From Datnioides undecimradiatus (lineage: Eukaryota; Chordata; Actinopteri; Lobotiformes; Datnioididae), in assembly GCA_008933995.1 (NCBI GenBank), contig WARS01003734.1, forward strand, positions 1,262,599 to 1,326,598: DNA of 64,000 bases. Reading direction: 5' to 3'. Made by a program: the position numbers and the translations under genes. The stretch's first letter is position 1, and every line of letters starts with the position of its first letter. The notes under the pieces were generated by a model that did not search any database, was not told where the DNA came from, and saw nothing but the letters and a program-made list of their open reading frames with translations. Shown piece after piece: positions 24,695 to 38,060 of this stretch.

Positions 24695-25519
24695 AGGATC
24701 AGTCTGAAAGTGTGCACTCTTACTCAGTTTTCTAATATCCAGTGCAGCTATCCTGAACATTTCTGCCTTCAGGTGGTGTCACACAGGTGTTACGCCCTTA
24801 TTCGTTATTCCAAAACCTTTTCCAACTCCAATAAAAGTCACATTGACCAAAAGCCCATTGATCCAACACCACGTCAGTCCGTTAAACGAACTTCCATTCC
24901 TCCGAAAGCCTGTTAATCTCAGGATACAAACTTTGGTATCAGCAAATTATGCAAATCACTTAACTGCTTTCCTTAAAAACCCAGGATCTTTTCCTAAACC
25001 AAACCGTTTCACAACACAAACCGTCAGTTGATACAATGATGACGAAGATCCACTGATCCACTGAGATATTAAAGGCTGAAACCTGCAGAGGAAGTGCGTT
25101 TCTGCAGTTTAAATCTGGGACTAACAGGCTGTTGCACAATGAGTTTCCAGTCCAGTGGGATATCCCTCACTCCGTTTTGGGTTTCGGGATAATGGGCCAT
25201 CGGAACAACGAGTAAACTCCATCAGACACATCGTAGGATCACACGACTCAATGCTAAGAATAAAAATAATAATTCTGTACACTTCAGGTCACGCAATAAT
25301 GGATAAACTTACATCTAACTGATGCACTTGTGCCTGAAACGTGTGGTCTTGACGCAGCCGCTCAGGCGTGCTGGCATCACAGGAAGTACCGGAGTATCTT
25401 CCCTGTTCAGTGACGGACAAAACTAACGAGACTCGCGCGCTGAGACCGGTCCCTCCGGTTCACCCTCTCTGTGAAAACAGCCTCATGTTGAATCTGCAGG
25501 AAAATGCAGATGATTAGAG

Positions 25520-25636
25520 CACACACACACACACACACACACACATAAAATCCTATTCAGGGTCAAGGATTCCCCTGAGTCCACCAATATCTCTAATAGT
25601 GATCTATTAAAAATCACACACACACACACACACACA
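25520..25636. repeat. Paired (CA)n microsatellites
   Basis: Two perfect CA runs, 25520-25545 and 25615-25636, are separated by about 70 bases of unique sequence. Confidence 0.95.
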
Positions 25637-26642
25637 GAGTAAAAAAAAAAGAAAACACAGTGAAAAATAGGTTTCCAAGCGCAGCCATTATTTTGTTACC
25701 TCTGGCAGACAGCGAGGCACCTGGGAAATCTGAGCTGACGTTAAGGGGGAGCAGCAGTCCAGCAGAAAAACTATATCACTTTCTTAAGCTAATTAGCCCT
25801 GTATATTACCAATCAGACGTACCTCGCTCTGAAACACAACGGCCGGCCAAGAAACATATTTGTCTTCCATTTGTGAAAGGACTGGCAGTGGAAAGACTCC
25901 AGCGCCGAATATTATTCACCCGAGACATTCCAGCGGATAAAATGTTGTATTAGAGCGCGATCTGAGCGTCTGAGCTGTGTCACCGCTGTTATTCCCAAAC
26001 AAACGGATGAGGACGCGGCCTCTCACATCAAACCGGTTAACGTATAGCAGCGCAGCTCGGGGTGAAACTTTGATGCCGAAACGAAGCCTGGCAACAGTTT
26101 CCTTCGCTAAATTCCTGAAAATCAAACTTAAATCTTCTTTTTAATGATAAATACTGATAAAGTCTGAGCAATACAAGTGTCTTTGTTTGTGTATTTTGCT
26201 GTACACTTTGTATTTTCCACTTAATTTAGAAGGTTTCATCACAATGATACTGAATGCAACAGCACTTTCTATTATATTTGAGTTATTTGGAAACTTTTAT
26301 ATCATCATATTTACACAAATTGTCAAGTTTCCTTCTATTTTGTTTGTATTTTAAGAAGTTCTTCATCACTGCATCCAGCTTTTATTTGAGCGTTGATTCA
26401 CCTAAAACACACTTTCTCCATGTATTGATCCTAAAATTATCCCTCACCTAATTTGCAGGTTACCGTGGACGAATCGTTCTGCCAATGACAGCACGTTCTC
26501 GCATGTGGCACTACAAGCTGCTGACCGTGCAGCCCACGAATATTTGACTTTTTCTAAAAATGCATTAAATTCAACTCATTCGCTCAGATGTTCAGACGCA
26601 TTGAAACACGTTTATCACATAAAGAGAAACATGGAAGCTGCG

Positions 26643-26707
26643 GCTGATGCGTGCAGCTGATGCGTGCAGCTGATGCGTGCAGCTGATGCGTGCAGCTGAT
26701 GCGTGCA
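26643..26707. repeat. 13-bp minisatellite, five perfect copies
   Basis: The unit GCTGATGCGTGCA is repeated five times without a mismatch and followed by a partial GC. Each unit contains GCGTG, which matches the bHLH-PAS core RCGTG. No exon is recognised nearby. Confidence 0.95.
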
Positions 26708-28670
26708 GCCCGTCACAGGGAGCAGTTCTCAGTCCAACGCAGTCAATGCACAACTTCCACCAGCAGAGGGTACAAAAGCATCATCTGAAGAGCTGCAGCC
26801 TCATGCAGAGCAACCGGAGGATCTGTTGCTGTTTGTGAACAGATTAATAAATAATACATGGATCCTTTAATTTACTGGGTTTTTTAATAGAAAACAAGCT
26901 TTTTGTCAAATGCACCAAACTGTTTTTTTCCTGTTCTAATTAAAACTCAAAGCCTACAGTGAAATATTCTTCTATTAGATCCCGAATCATAATTTTCCAA
27001 CGTAAAACATTAATTTCACGCATGCAAAACAACACTTGACTCATATTTTGGACCAGTGTCCGTCTTTATCTCCACATCATGTCTAAAGTCCACATTCAAG
27101 CTCGAGATCCTTTCACCAAACAAAGACAAAAAACCCTAAAATATTCTTTTCCATCAATAAAAACAGGTTTTTAGCATTTAAAGCTAAAAGAACTCATTCC
27201 TTCTCTTTGTTCATTGAATTATAACATTTATTTATTTATGGAAACGATGCAATCGGCTCTGTTGTCTGTTAGTGAAAGAGCAACAGCTTAGCCACGAGTC
27301 AATGTAAAGATCCAGTCGCTCCGTCACGGCAGACAGACGGTGAGACCAAGCCGTCTGGACACGACCAGCAGAGTGACCTCATAGGAAACAAACGAGCATC
27401 TTCTTCCCTCAGGAAACATCTGGGCCAACACTTGGCAACACTTGGGAAGGAGGCCGGAGGGGGGTAAAGGTTCCTGTCCTGGTTTCACTTTTAACGCCGT
27501 GGTTGGTGAGTAATGGGGAGGTTTATCATAGGGTCAACATGGAAACGACCCTGTCATTCATCGTTTCCACGTAAAACCCCTCTGAGGCCATGAGATCATA
27601 CTGTACATCAGGCCTGATGAATCACCCAGCCTTGATGGACACGATGCAGGTCGATTGATGACTAATCAACCCTAGAGTTAACCAGGCAAGTTAGGGTTGA
27701 GATCCAAGAATACGTGAAGGCATCAGAGGAACAGGAAAAGGTGGACTGAGGCTAAATATCAGCGAAAGGTCGTTCAGTGAACCCTGATGGAGCAACCTTG
27801 GTGTTGGAAATTGGTTGGGTTTGGTAGAAAAGGTCGTGGTTTGGGTTTAATTAAGTATTTTACACGTGATGCGAGTCCTGAACGTTAGGCAGGTTCATTC
27901 AAGTCTCACAGGGGACGTGAACCGTGGTTCGAGTCCTTTCTTTGACCCCAGCAGCCACCACCATCACCCTTGGTCATGTACTGTGATCACTAAAAGATGG
28001 CCCCTCAGAAGAACCCAGCACATAACACTGGCTCCAGACCAGCTGCTGTGTGGACTGAGTTGGGGTTGTGTGGTCCAGATCTGACATTCAGGCCCCTAGC
28101 AAACAAATACTAAAACTACCAATGCAGTGATACAAGCTAAAGCTAACCTGAAATATGTGCAAAACTAACAGCAGCAGCAGCACAATCCAAACGCTCAGTC
28201 CGCTCCCCACCAACAGTCCAAGAGTTGGGTTTCATTGGAGGCTGATGGCTGAGGAACGCTGCCACCAGAGCAGCTGAGCAACCTTCACTTGGATCCATCA
28301 AGAAGCCTCCAAAATACCCACAAACATTGGTTTTTAGCATGAAATGACACATGTGAGGTACGACGCTGCATTTAAAGTCCATCACGTCAAACAAAACATT
28401 CATCGAGTAGTTCGAAAACATAGCTATTAGCTTAGCGTATGCACAAGGTAACCACCCAGCCAGGCTACCATTAGCATTAGCATTCTGCAGCTTTGCACAC
28501 CTGTATGTCATGCGGAGATGGACGCACTGACAAAAACCCAAAGTCCTCTGGTTTTCAGGGTAATTTGCTTTAAACGGGACGCTGTATTTTCATTATACAG
28601 GGTGTGTTTTTGTGACCATGGTCGTCTCAAACTGCAGCAAACACTGAGGTTAGCCACAGATCCAACATGC

Positions 28671-28692
28671 CACACACACACACACACACACA
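28671..28692. repeat. (CA)n microsatellite
   Basis: A perfect 22-base CA run in intergenic DNA. Confidence 0.95.
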
Positions 28693-30816
28693 TGTTAGCA
28701 CTGCATGGTGAGGGAGCTAGCTTGCCAGAGTTTGGTTTTAACCCCTTGCAACTATCATAAATTAACACTCCCATTGCAAATCACACGTTCACTCCATTAT
28801 TCATCACTCCATCAGGAAAACATGCTGCTTAAACACAGTCTCTGTTTGGTCCTTACCTGCAGCAGCACTGCCTCCTGGTCAGGATGTTGTATGGGGCCCT
28901 CTCACACAAAGCAGCTGTCTCTACACATGCCCGTCCTAAAAGGTCTAATTAAGAGTTTTCTACATGTTTACAGTCCACGGTCTAAATATGTTTATGAGAC
29001 GTAGTTTGGGCTGCAGCTGCTACATTAAAGGGATTAATTATAACACTGTGTGATGTTGGAGCCCATTACTGCCGCTATGATGGAAAAGATCCTTTAAGTG
29101 ATTATGAAGTTATTTATTTTGACTGATTTTGTTGATTCTGGACATGTGTTGCGCTGCGTGCGTGTACAGTCATGGTGGCAGCGGCAGAAATGTTTCCATA
29201 AATGTACGCCCATGATCCTGAACCGAATTAGACGACGCTGATGGCTGAAGTTGAAGTTTTTTGATGCAGTCAAGTCAAACTAAAGTAAAATGCATTTCAT
29301 TTTTATTTTAAAGCAACATAATAAAGATCTGCTTTGGAAATCACACGTGCAATTTTGACCCCCAGTAGACCTGACAGTAATTAACTTTACAGCTGAGCAG
29401 CTCAGGTCAAAGTGCGTAGAAACACCAGATGCTGTCAAGTTCAGCTCACGAGTCTGTTTTCTCTTTATTGTCATTTAATGCAACTCAGTTTATTTCAGAT
29501 ATATCTGTTCATTCTGATCTAGTGCTGTGATTTTATTAATTTCATTTCGCTCCTGCCTGACATCAGACATCAGCAATTAAAGTAAAACTGGAATTTTCCA
29601 GCACTGCACAAAGATGTATAATCCTGAAGGCTGCAGTTGGAGGGTGCTGCTGAGCTGCACTGCATCAAAACTATAATTACACATTAGCCCACCCTATTAA
29701 TATTAATGAGTTTGCAGAAACAGAAACATCCTTATTTAATGCAGTTCGATGCAACGACACAGTAAAGTGCAGCTTCCAACCAAAACTGAACACTATGACC
29801 TCCGTGAGGGATTTACTGCATCAGATCACATTAGTTTTCGTCTGTTGCACCTAATAAACTGGCAACTGAGTGCATCAGTGTCAGGGTCGCACAGTGCATT
29901 GCTTAGCAGCCGTTAGTGTTTGCTGCCAGGTTGCCATGGTAGCGACTTATCTGTAAAGACAGCAGGACAGCGTGCACACCCATTGATCTGACGCGATCAT
30001 TTCACATAAATCAGCATTAAGGCAGTGGATGTGAGTAAATCTGCTGCACTACAGCGCTAAATTTAAAATAACAGTTTATTAAATTGCATATCACAGAGGT
30101 ATTACACAGTAATAGGGTTTTTGTAACCAGATTGAACCACATTCACCTGTACGTACAGCAGCAGGAGCACAGTGTTAGCTCAGACACTGCATCTTCCACC
30201 ATATGCACCCATAATAATAAATCAGCAGAGTGTCAGAAGACGACGTTTGCATGAGTAAAGACGAACCCACGGAGAGAAACCACACAGAGCCCGTCAGGAA
30301 CACGTTCCTCTTAAAGTACTGATTTGTCTTTTTCACTCCATTATAACAAATGAGTGAATTCCAGTGAGTTTAAATCAACAGTGGGAAGTTTACAGTGCGA
30401 CTAAACATACAGTAAAACACCTTATGTTGCATCTGTCACATTAACTGTGACTGTAAATGATAAAATCCTGTGCAAGAAGCTGCAAATTTAACGGATTTAG
30501 AATTTTTAAACTTTAAACAACACTTAAAAAATATTAGATGAAAGCTCCTGAAACCCGGAGCAAGTGGACAATGATTGCACAGAGAAGACAGTACAGCTTT
30601 AGTTAATACAGCACAATGGGACTGATTCCACACCAGCCTGTTAATGAGGGCGGCCGGTCATGCACGTCATGCCTGAGTACACAGCATGCTGCAGCCACGA
30701 GTAGCAGCCACACACCGAAAAGTCAAATTTGATCGTAAGACTCCCGAAACTAAAAAACAAGTAAACAAAAACTTGAGCCCTTGTCGCCGTGAGCCGAGGT
30801 ACCGCCGGAGCTTTGT

Positions 30817-33800
30817 TCATTTCTTCTGACAGTAGCTGCTGTACTCGCCGCAGGCCTTCTGCATGTCCTTCAGGAAACCTGGAACGCCGGTCTGCACGAG
30901 ACAAACACACACAGATCGTCTATCAGCGGGCGTCACATGACACGACACATGCGCCAAAGAGGACCCACCCGAGGGCCCGCTGACATCACCGAGCAACACA
31001 TCTGCGAACAATGATGGAGGAGCGTGGAGCAGGGCGGAGGAATGGAGCCTGTGAGGCCTGCGAGTGAACCCTTTAAACGCCCTCTCATCAGAGATCTGCT
31101 TAGTAGGTCAGCAGCGAACATGTGCAGGCGTTAAATCAACTTCATTCTAATAAATATAAGCCTGGAAACTCACTTTCATGTTTAATCGAATGCACAGAGA
31201 GGTGTCGACAGTTGCTGTTTAAATCCACACCAACTCTGTGTTTGGACCATCTGTCTATCAGGTGTTTTCTAAAACGCTGCGCAGAATGGATGCATCTAAA
31301 TCTGCCAGCAAGACGTTTTTATGTTGACAGAGAAAAACGACTTTTTAAGTTTTTTGCTTTTTTCAGTTCAAGAGAAACGGGGAAAACATGCAAATGAGCT
31401 GCTAAACAGTGTTTGTGGCTGCGTGAGAACAGAGGACGTGTGATGACGGAGAGCAGGAGGGTGCAGAGTGGAGCTGAAAGGCAAAAGATCTGCTGTGATG
31501 CACCGTTTTGTGGAAGAAAAACAACAAAAAAAGACCAAAAATCCAGGTTTTTTCCTGTTTTTGTGGCTGTAGTCTGAGAGTCACACATGTCACGGATCAA
31601 TACGCAACCACCTCCTCGATGTTTTACACCCCGAAGCGGCTTTTTTCCCCCCTTGTGCAGCCGAGGAAGCATAATCCCCACAGGCAGCCATTCAAATCAC
31701 ATAAATCCACTCCTTTGTTGAGGAATGTCTCCAGATGAAGCTGGTTTACACAAGCTAAACCCGTTTCTTCCTACTGTAAATCAGGCAGACGTTACATGGG
31801 AGATTTGCTGCTCGCTATCTCGTTGATTTACTCCACAAAACAACCTGCAGACTCAAATCTACACTTTAAAACAGTCACATTAACACTTCAGCGACCCCTT
31901 TAAGGGAAGGAAGTCCACTGCCCATTAAGCTAATTAATAGCTGTTCATGTTTAAAGAGGTTAAAAGGTTTTCTGTGAAGCAGAAAGTGTTTTGTATGAGC
32001 GAACGTGCATGCTCTCACCTTAGCCGCCCAGTTCACCAGCCAGGTGGGAATCATGCCACCGGGATTGTCGAAGTAATTCATGAAAACTGGAAGAAAAGCA
32101 CATGTTTATTCCTAAAACTGGGGCTGCAGCTCCTGATTTTGTTGTTAACACTAACTCTCAGTTAATTTATGGATTAACAGATCTAAAAAAATCGCTGCAT
32201 TTATCTGTCTAAGATCAAATAAAATTGAGATTTGCAGCACTGAAGAACAAACAGTTGAGTTATTTGTCACTCCTAACTCATCAGATGTGTCAGTTTGAGT
32301 TGAGTTTAAAGCGTTATGTACCCCTCCAGAGTCCGTTTTTCAGGTTAGGTTAATGTGCAACATCAAACTGCTGAGAAACATTTCACATTTTATGAGTTTC
32401 CACAAGCAGGAAAGGTCAAAGTCTGATGACCTTTGCTGATGTTAGCAGCCTGAGTAGAGGAGAAGATCATGGTTTGGCCTTAAAGCAGTACGTTAGTCAG
32501 CTCAATTAAAGCTACCGTCGCTGCAAAACAAGTTCACACGGTGCTGATTCAGCCAATCAGCATGCAGGTCTCTCTGATCTTTTTAAAGATCTGGTGTCTG
32601 GTGTGACATTCCCGCCATGAGGCAGCAGGAAGTGATGAATTATACATCAAAAAGCAATGATTGGTTCTCCGGAGCTGATGGAGGATGCTGCTGTCGCTAC
32701 AGCAACTACAAGCATGGAGGAGCCATGGACAGTGATGGTGTAATGACTCTCACTGCCAGCAGGGGGAGACTGCAGCGCTCTAGCTTTAAGTTACGTAGCC
32801 CAGGTTTCGTACTAAGTTTCGTATTAACCTAATCTGTGATGTTGTAGTGTCGTCATTAGATCTGATCACCTTTCGTCCCACACGCTCCGTCGCTCTCCAG
32901 GGCCACGCTCTGCTTGTAGTCTTTCACCCGCAGCACGCCGCTCTTCTCTGGGCACGGAGTCTCTGGAGAACTCCTTGCCAGGATAACCCAGATCTTCCTG
33001 CCGTCCACATCCAGGTCCCTGCGCTCCCTCACGTACACGTACTGAGGGTTGAGCTGTTAGGGAAGACGCTCTGACACATGCTCTCCATTGACAGCAAACA
33101 CTTGAGGTGTTTGTCCGTGACCAGAAGGATACGTCTCTGTTTGACAAAGGAAACGGGTATTTGACCTCCCAGTAGATTGCAGTCTGCCCATCGAAGTCCA
33201 TCTCATAGAGCTCTGAATACAAAACAGCAGAAATAATAAATAAATAATAAACTCATCAGCTGCTGTGGATGGAGGCACGTAGCGTCATCTTAATGGTCAT
33301 GGTTTCTATGGAAAGGAAAGGAAAAGGGATAAAGTTGCTAAAGTTCAGCACAGAGACCTGAAACACCACCCAATGACTAATCTATTTGATTAAAATGAGG
33401 CAGCTAGTGATGACAACTGTGAAGCTTCAGTGGGTTCAAGATGTTTCAGGACGGTTCCTCTTGATCAAATGGATTAGAGAAACTGAACCCAGGAGTTCAG
33501 CTGCTGACTCCAAATGATCTCAACGACAAACACGCTTCCTCACTCTTTCGAGTACTTGACAAGAGACCTTGAAGGCTACCTTTGGGTTTTACTGCATCTT
33601 TAAGAGCTGGTCCAGATCTGGGGTCAGCTCCATAAGGGTTAGCTGAAGGCAACTAAGAGACTGTTATGAAAATAAAGGCTTATATCAAGCTAAAACAAGC
33701 AAAACAATAAGAACTAAGAGCCATGTTTCCATGGTAACAACCAGTGACACCACCAGGGTCGAGACCATCGCATCCACCCACTCCACTGAGTCGACTGATT

Positions 33801-36174
33801 GACATGAACCCGTGGTTTCTCAGTTAAAAGGCAAAGGATCCAATGACAGCTGGACTTCAATGAACCAGAACAAAGTCAGTACGTTTGCATGGTTACGACA
33901 TCATCAACGTCGCCCTCCAACAAGGATATGGTCTACATATTCTCAGAGGGGAAGACTCTGTCACCACAACAGACATCAGGACTATCCTAAACTAAATCAG
34001 CAGCTTGTGGTTGTGTGCCTCCACCAGTCGGTCCATGTAACATCCACCTGTTAACCTTCAGGGCATTCTGCTTTGTCAGAATTAGGCTAAATAAGCATTT
34101 TGTGTGGTCACAGCGACCTCTGACCACCAGAGTCCAACCCCTTTATGCATCCAGGTGGTTATTTGTGCTAAATATTAAAAAAAAATTAAAATATAATCCA
34201 TCTGGGTCTCGACATTCGCCGGCGGAGGCATGACAAACACCACACATCAGAGGAAAAAGCTACTTCAGCTGCTAAAACTCGTAACAAAAGCCTGAAATCT
34301 CAGCTAGCACACGAGGGTCTAGCTACAAACAAACTAGGACACAGTACTGATGTTACTACAGACTAGGGCAACAACAAGTTACCTGCAGGTTACTGTAGAG
34401 GTGCATGCAGACAAGGATAAAACGTTTAAAAGGCAACATCAGTGTAGAAAAGTGAGCATATATGCAGAGCGCTACGGCCACCGAGTTAGTACTTTATTCA
34501 TGGTGACTGCCAGCAACATACCAGAGAACAGAACTAATGTCATTAATGTGAATGTGAAGATATGTTGTTATGCAGGAAAGGTGAGGGAAAGTTGATTTAG
34601 ACGGCAGTGACAGTGTGAACCTCGCCTTACTTTGATGTTTACCTTTTGCATATGTATCCCAATCTTTCCGATACTTCAAGTCCATGTAGACATCTGCACA
34701 CAGCTCTGGGGTGCAGGTGGTGAGCACACCAAAGACTTTGTACTCATAAAGTCCAGTTTCCTGAAAACAGCACATGAAAGTTCTCTCTTCCAAATGCAGG
34801 CTACACGCCACTCCCACAGTATGTGACTAATCCCACACCACACAACTCTGATTAGAGCCGGTCTCCGTAACGCACACCCAGTCTCACTCTGACTGAGGAA
34901 GGGTGTTGCATTTGATTGAAAGATACAGAAACAGGTCTCAAGTTGCTTTTCTAACATTTAAATGCAGCAAAACTAACAAAATGCATTTATAATCATTGAT
35001 TCTGTAGCTGTAACTATGTCTACTTGAGAAATAAGTAAGGTCGCACCAAACTCCATTCACAAAAACGTCATTTTTAGGTAGCCTTGATTTTTTTTGACAA
35101 TGGACAGCAAACCCTAAATGATCCCGGTTGTCACATTATCAAAAAGACAATAAAACACAATCCTCGTGATAATATGAGACTAAAAGTCCCCCCTCATTTT
35201 ACTGGGCCGTTTTAAGCCAAATATGAAACGCTTATTTCGCTGACATGCCAACGTAAAGTGTGGCAAAAATTAGTGGAGTAATGAAACTGGCATTATTCAT
35301 ACAAGACACAATGTTGTAAGCAACAGTAACTCTAAGTAAAGTATAAGGTTTTATTACTTTTAGCGGGGCGGGACAGCGAAAACACAGCTCATTGCAATAA
35401 AGGTGCACCTAGATGTCTTGAAATTCAAAGAACTCGTTTTACACTGAATTTTTCTTTTTGTATTATATAAAGAAATTAATTTAAGAAGTTAGGCAATAGA
35501 GAGAGTGCATGCATGTGGTCTGCTTGCTTTTGAATGAACGCGTGCATGCTTTAGATTACAGTCATGTATGTTTTTACAGGTTTTCAGTCAAAATTAGTTA
35601 AAATCTACTTTTTGATGTGTCGGGTGTATGCCGAGTTAAAGAGTGGATTATTTTAATTTCATCCATGTATTGAATCAGGTCATTCAAAGTGTACCTGTGG
35701 CGAAAATAAGAGAAAAGCTTAAATTCACAGATTTGTGAATGGAGTTTGGTTTGAGCGCCTCGAGTCCGACAGTTTCCGGATAATTCCCGTGTCGGCCGCT
35801 GGGAAATCGCTGTGTTTACTACTGCTGTTACTGAATGGAAGACATGAAAAATCACATTCCCATATTATTTTGGAGGAAATATTAGGAAATCAGTGATGAT
35901 ATCGGTGCTTGGTGCTCTGCAGCGGAAACGCAAACCGGCACGCAGTCTTATTCATTCATCCAGTCAGTCAGTCAGTTAGCAGCTGTCTTTCCGGTTGTAA
36001 AAGCAGCAGTTTTATTTATTTATCTATTTATTTATTTTTCGGTACCTTGTCATACAGCCGGTAGATTTTGACTCCCATCGTCTCGGTGAACCGCTCCCAT
36101 CCTCCCTCCAGCTGCGGCTCATCCAGTTCCCCCCACGCGCCCTGAAACTCCTCATCCGTGAACTGCAGCGACAT
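30817..36174 (-). CDS. pctp: Phosphatidylcholine transfer protein (STARD2), six coding exons
   Basis: The coding sequence joins 36174-36046, 34760-34643, 33212-33133, 33041-32870, 32086-32019 and 30891-30817. Every junction has GT-AG, the phases agree, and the 642-base total encodes 213 residues (human 214). The product is one START domain: a cytosolic lipid-binding fold that carries a single phosphatidylcholine between membranes. Family hallmarks are ETGLYEYKVFGVL (44-56), YMDLKYRKDWDTY (68-80), YWEVKYPFPLSNRD (to 109), RERRDLDVDGRKI, and YFDNPGGMIPTWLVNWAAK encoded by exon 5. By alignment from memory, the human lipid-headgroup residues Tyr72, Arg78 and Asp82 correspond to Tyr68, Arg74 and Asp78 here, all kept. 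The ATG at 36174 was chosen because the frame then gives MSLQFTDEEF, matching the family N-terminus, whereas the upstream in-frame ATG (36270) adds an unrelated stretch. Intron 3 is only 91 bases. A transposon-like element occupies part of intron 1. The gene looks intact. Confidence 0.97.
35045..35750. mobile_element. Non-autonomous DNA transposon (MITE-like) in pctp intron 1
   Basis: The 19 bases ACCAAACTCCATTCACAAA at 35045-35063 are found as a perfect inverted copy at 35732-35750, enclosing about 0.7 kb of AT-rich sequence with no transposase-like frame. This is the layout of a short inverted-repeat DNA element. I could not establish the target-site duplication, so the exact ends and the superfamily (hAT or other) are open. 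It lies wholly inside the first intron of pctp. Confidence 0.7.
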
Positions 36175-36720
36175 GACGGCTCCCCACACAGCACCTGTAA
36201 CAAAGCCCGCAGAGGTGTGCGCCACACTTCCGGGCACAACTTTCACAATAAAACATTTAAAGATTGACATGCATATGCACTAATGCTGCTTCAGTATTTG
36301 CGTTTGATGCCACGTGATTCCTCAGCAGTCAGAGTCATGTCGTGTTTATTTACTCCACTACATTCATGATGTCAACATATGTACTAATTACTTTGCAGGT
36401 TATGATTTTTATTTGACATAAAATATAAATAAACACTCACACTTCTACATCTGAGACTGTACTGTAACGTGCTTTAGGGTGGTATCCCAAATAAAGGATT
36501 TACACACTTCCTCCACTGCTGGTTTGAAATACACTGCACTTACACTTTGGGAAAAGTGAAGAGAGACGGTAAGAAATCATTTCCAAGGGTTATATTTACC
36601 CTGGATGAGGTAAATTTATCTAGCTAGTATAAAATCAAATTGATTAACGTTTAGATCAGCGTGTAACTTCACTGCAGACATCAATGGTTTAATGACCTGT
36701 GTTGTCAAAACAAAGCTACA

Positions 36721-36765
36721 TATAATATAATATAATATAATATAATATAATATAATATAATATAA
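36721..36765. repeat. (TATAA)9 pentanucleotide microsatellite
   Basis: Nine perfect TATAA units are followed by TATATAAAA. The repeat lies about 0.55 kb upstream of the pctp start codon. Its TATA-like content is a by-product of the repeat and should not be read as a promoter element. Confidence 0.95.
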
Positions 36766-37179
36766 TATATAAAAGCCCTCGAACCGGAAATGGTCTGGAT
36801 TTGATTTCAAAATAAATGCATCCAAGAAATTAAGTATATGCAACAAATGCTGGTCGCAAACGGTGATTTATTTTGAAAGAGACCGGAAATCGTATTTGCC
36901 CTTCTGCTTTGCAGCTTCACCGTCCCGTCATCGATACTTGAAATAGTTGCTCTCAATGGGGATGGCAGTGCGGCCAGCGGCTCTGGACCTGAGGACGCTC
37001 CTCATGAATGGGAGTCAGATTGCAGCCCGGACAGAGACGCTGTTTGTTTGTTTGTTTGTTTATTTGTTCGTTTGTTTTTCGGGTTCGGCGCGGGAGAAAA
37101 CACCATTCAGCTTTAATCAGATTCATGTGGGTGAAAGTTTAATGAGCGGCTTCACTCAGAGACAAGTCTGACTGCAGCG

Positions 37180-37223
37180 GAGGAGCTCCGAGGAGACTGC
37201 GCGACATGGAAAACAGCTCTGAG
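37180..37223 (+). other. Candidate tmem100 5' UTR exon end (splice donor)
   Basis: A GC-rich stretch ends GAG|GTAACC, with the donor GT at 37224-37225. It contains an ATG at 37206. If joined to the acceptor at 38834/38835, that ATG opens a short upstream frame of nine codons ending TGA before the tmem100 start. This is inference from splice-site pattern only. Confidence 0.2.
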
Positions 37224-37884
37224 GTAACCTGCGCCTTTACAGAGCCGTGACGAGCATGTCTGCAAATAACAACTCAAAGTGTGGCTTTAAAGGGAATTAT
37301 TCACTTATAATCAGCTGGAGCTCCTTATAAAGCCACTTTATATGGTGCAGATTAAAATGCTGAACATTTGGATGAGAACTTTAGTCTGATAGTCAATTTA
37401 AGAAGTCCAAAGGAGCGAATATCCTCCTGACACGCAGAGAAAGACACGTTATTGGTTGTAATGTAAACTGTCAGAGCTGAAACCCTCCTATGCATTTTCT
37501 ATAAATGTTCAGACACTTGTTCCACTTCATTTCTGAGTGCAGGCGGTAAGTTTTATTGTTTTTTTAATGTAATGAGGTGAAGTTAAGTTAAATAATGCAT
37601 AAAAGTGACTTCATGCTGCCAACTGCATCTTCTTCTCTTAAAAACAGAAAACAAAGATCTTCTCTGAGGTGCTGCAGACCTTTTTCAGATGTGACTCTGT
37701 CTTCTAGAACAAGTATTACCCAAGTTTTTGGCTTTATATTCATATCAGACCAATAATACCTACTCTGTTCATTCTGAGTCCAGCAGATGCAAAACGTCTA
37801 CGTGCTTCACAAGAAATGAGCAAAGGTTAGAGGTTAAATCAGAATAAACATCTGCAAACACCGTTTTCTGAAATCCAATCAAGG

Positions 37885-38060
37885 GCACAACTAAAACTGA
37901 TGTTCATCATCGATTAATCTGCCAATGAGATTCTCTTTTAATGAGTTTTGTAATTTTAAAAAATACACTGTTTGATTTTAGGATGTGTCCAAATGTCTTG
38001 TTTTGGTTGACCAACATGACCGAATGATCATTTTTAACAACTGAAACCCAACTAAACAAC
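37885..38060. repeat. Degenerate interspersed repeat
   Basis: The words catcgattaatctgccaatgag and aaatgtcttgttttggttgacc, in this order, resemble an interspersed repeat seen very often in teleost intergenic DNA. I recognise it from memory and cannot give a family name. Confidence 0.5.

Larger units (their letters stand above)
20000..30816. other. Gene-free DNA downstream of pctp, with microsatellites and candidate enhancers
   Basis: No recognisable exon. Several microsatellites and one minisatellite are listed separately. The blocks 22260-22620 and 25660-25940 are repeat-free and rich in octamer-, homeodomain- and TAATTA-like words, so they are candidate regulatory DNA. The pctp 3' UTR must start at 30816 and run leftwards. 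The nearest minus-strand AATAAA I noticed is at 30075-30080, which is only a weak candidate for its polyadenylation signal. Confidence 0.5.

Noticed and set aside
26643..26707. CRISPR-like array
   Set aside because: The 13-bp units are directly adjacent with no spacers, and the genome is a vertebrate one; it is a minisatellite.
36175..36270. Upstream in-frame ATG for pctp (adds 32 residues)
   Set aside because: The extra residues do not resemble the START-domain N-terminus; the downstream ATG at 36174 matches the family start.
36721..36780. TATA boxes upstream of pctp
   Set aside because: They are units of a (TATAA)9 microsatellite and too far upstream of the pctp start to be read as a core promoter.
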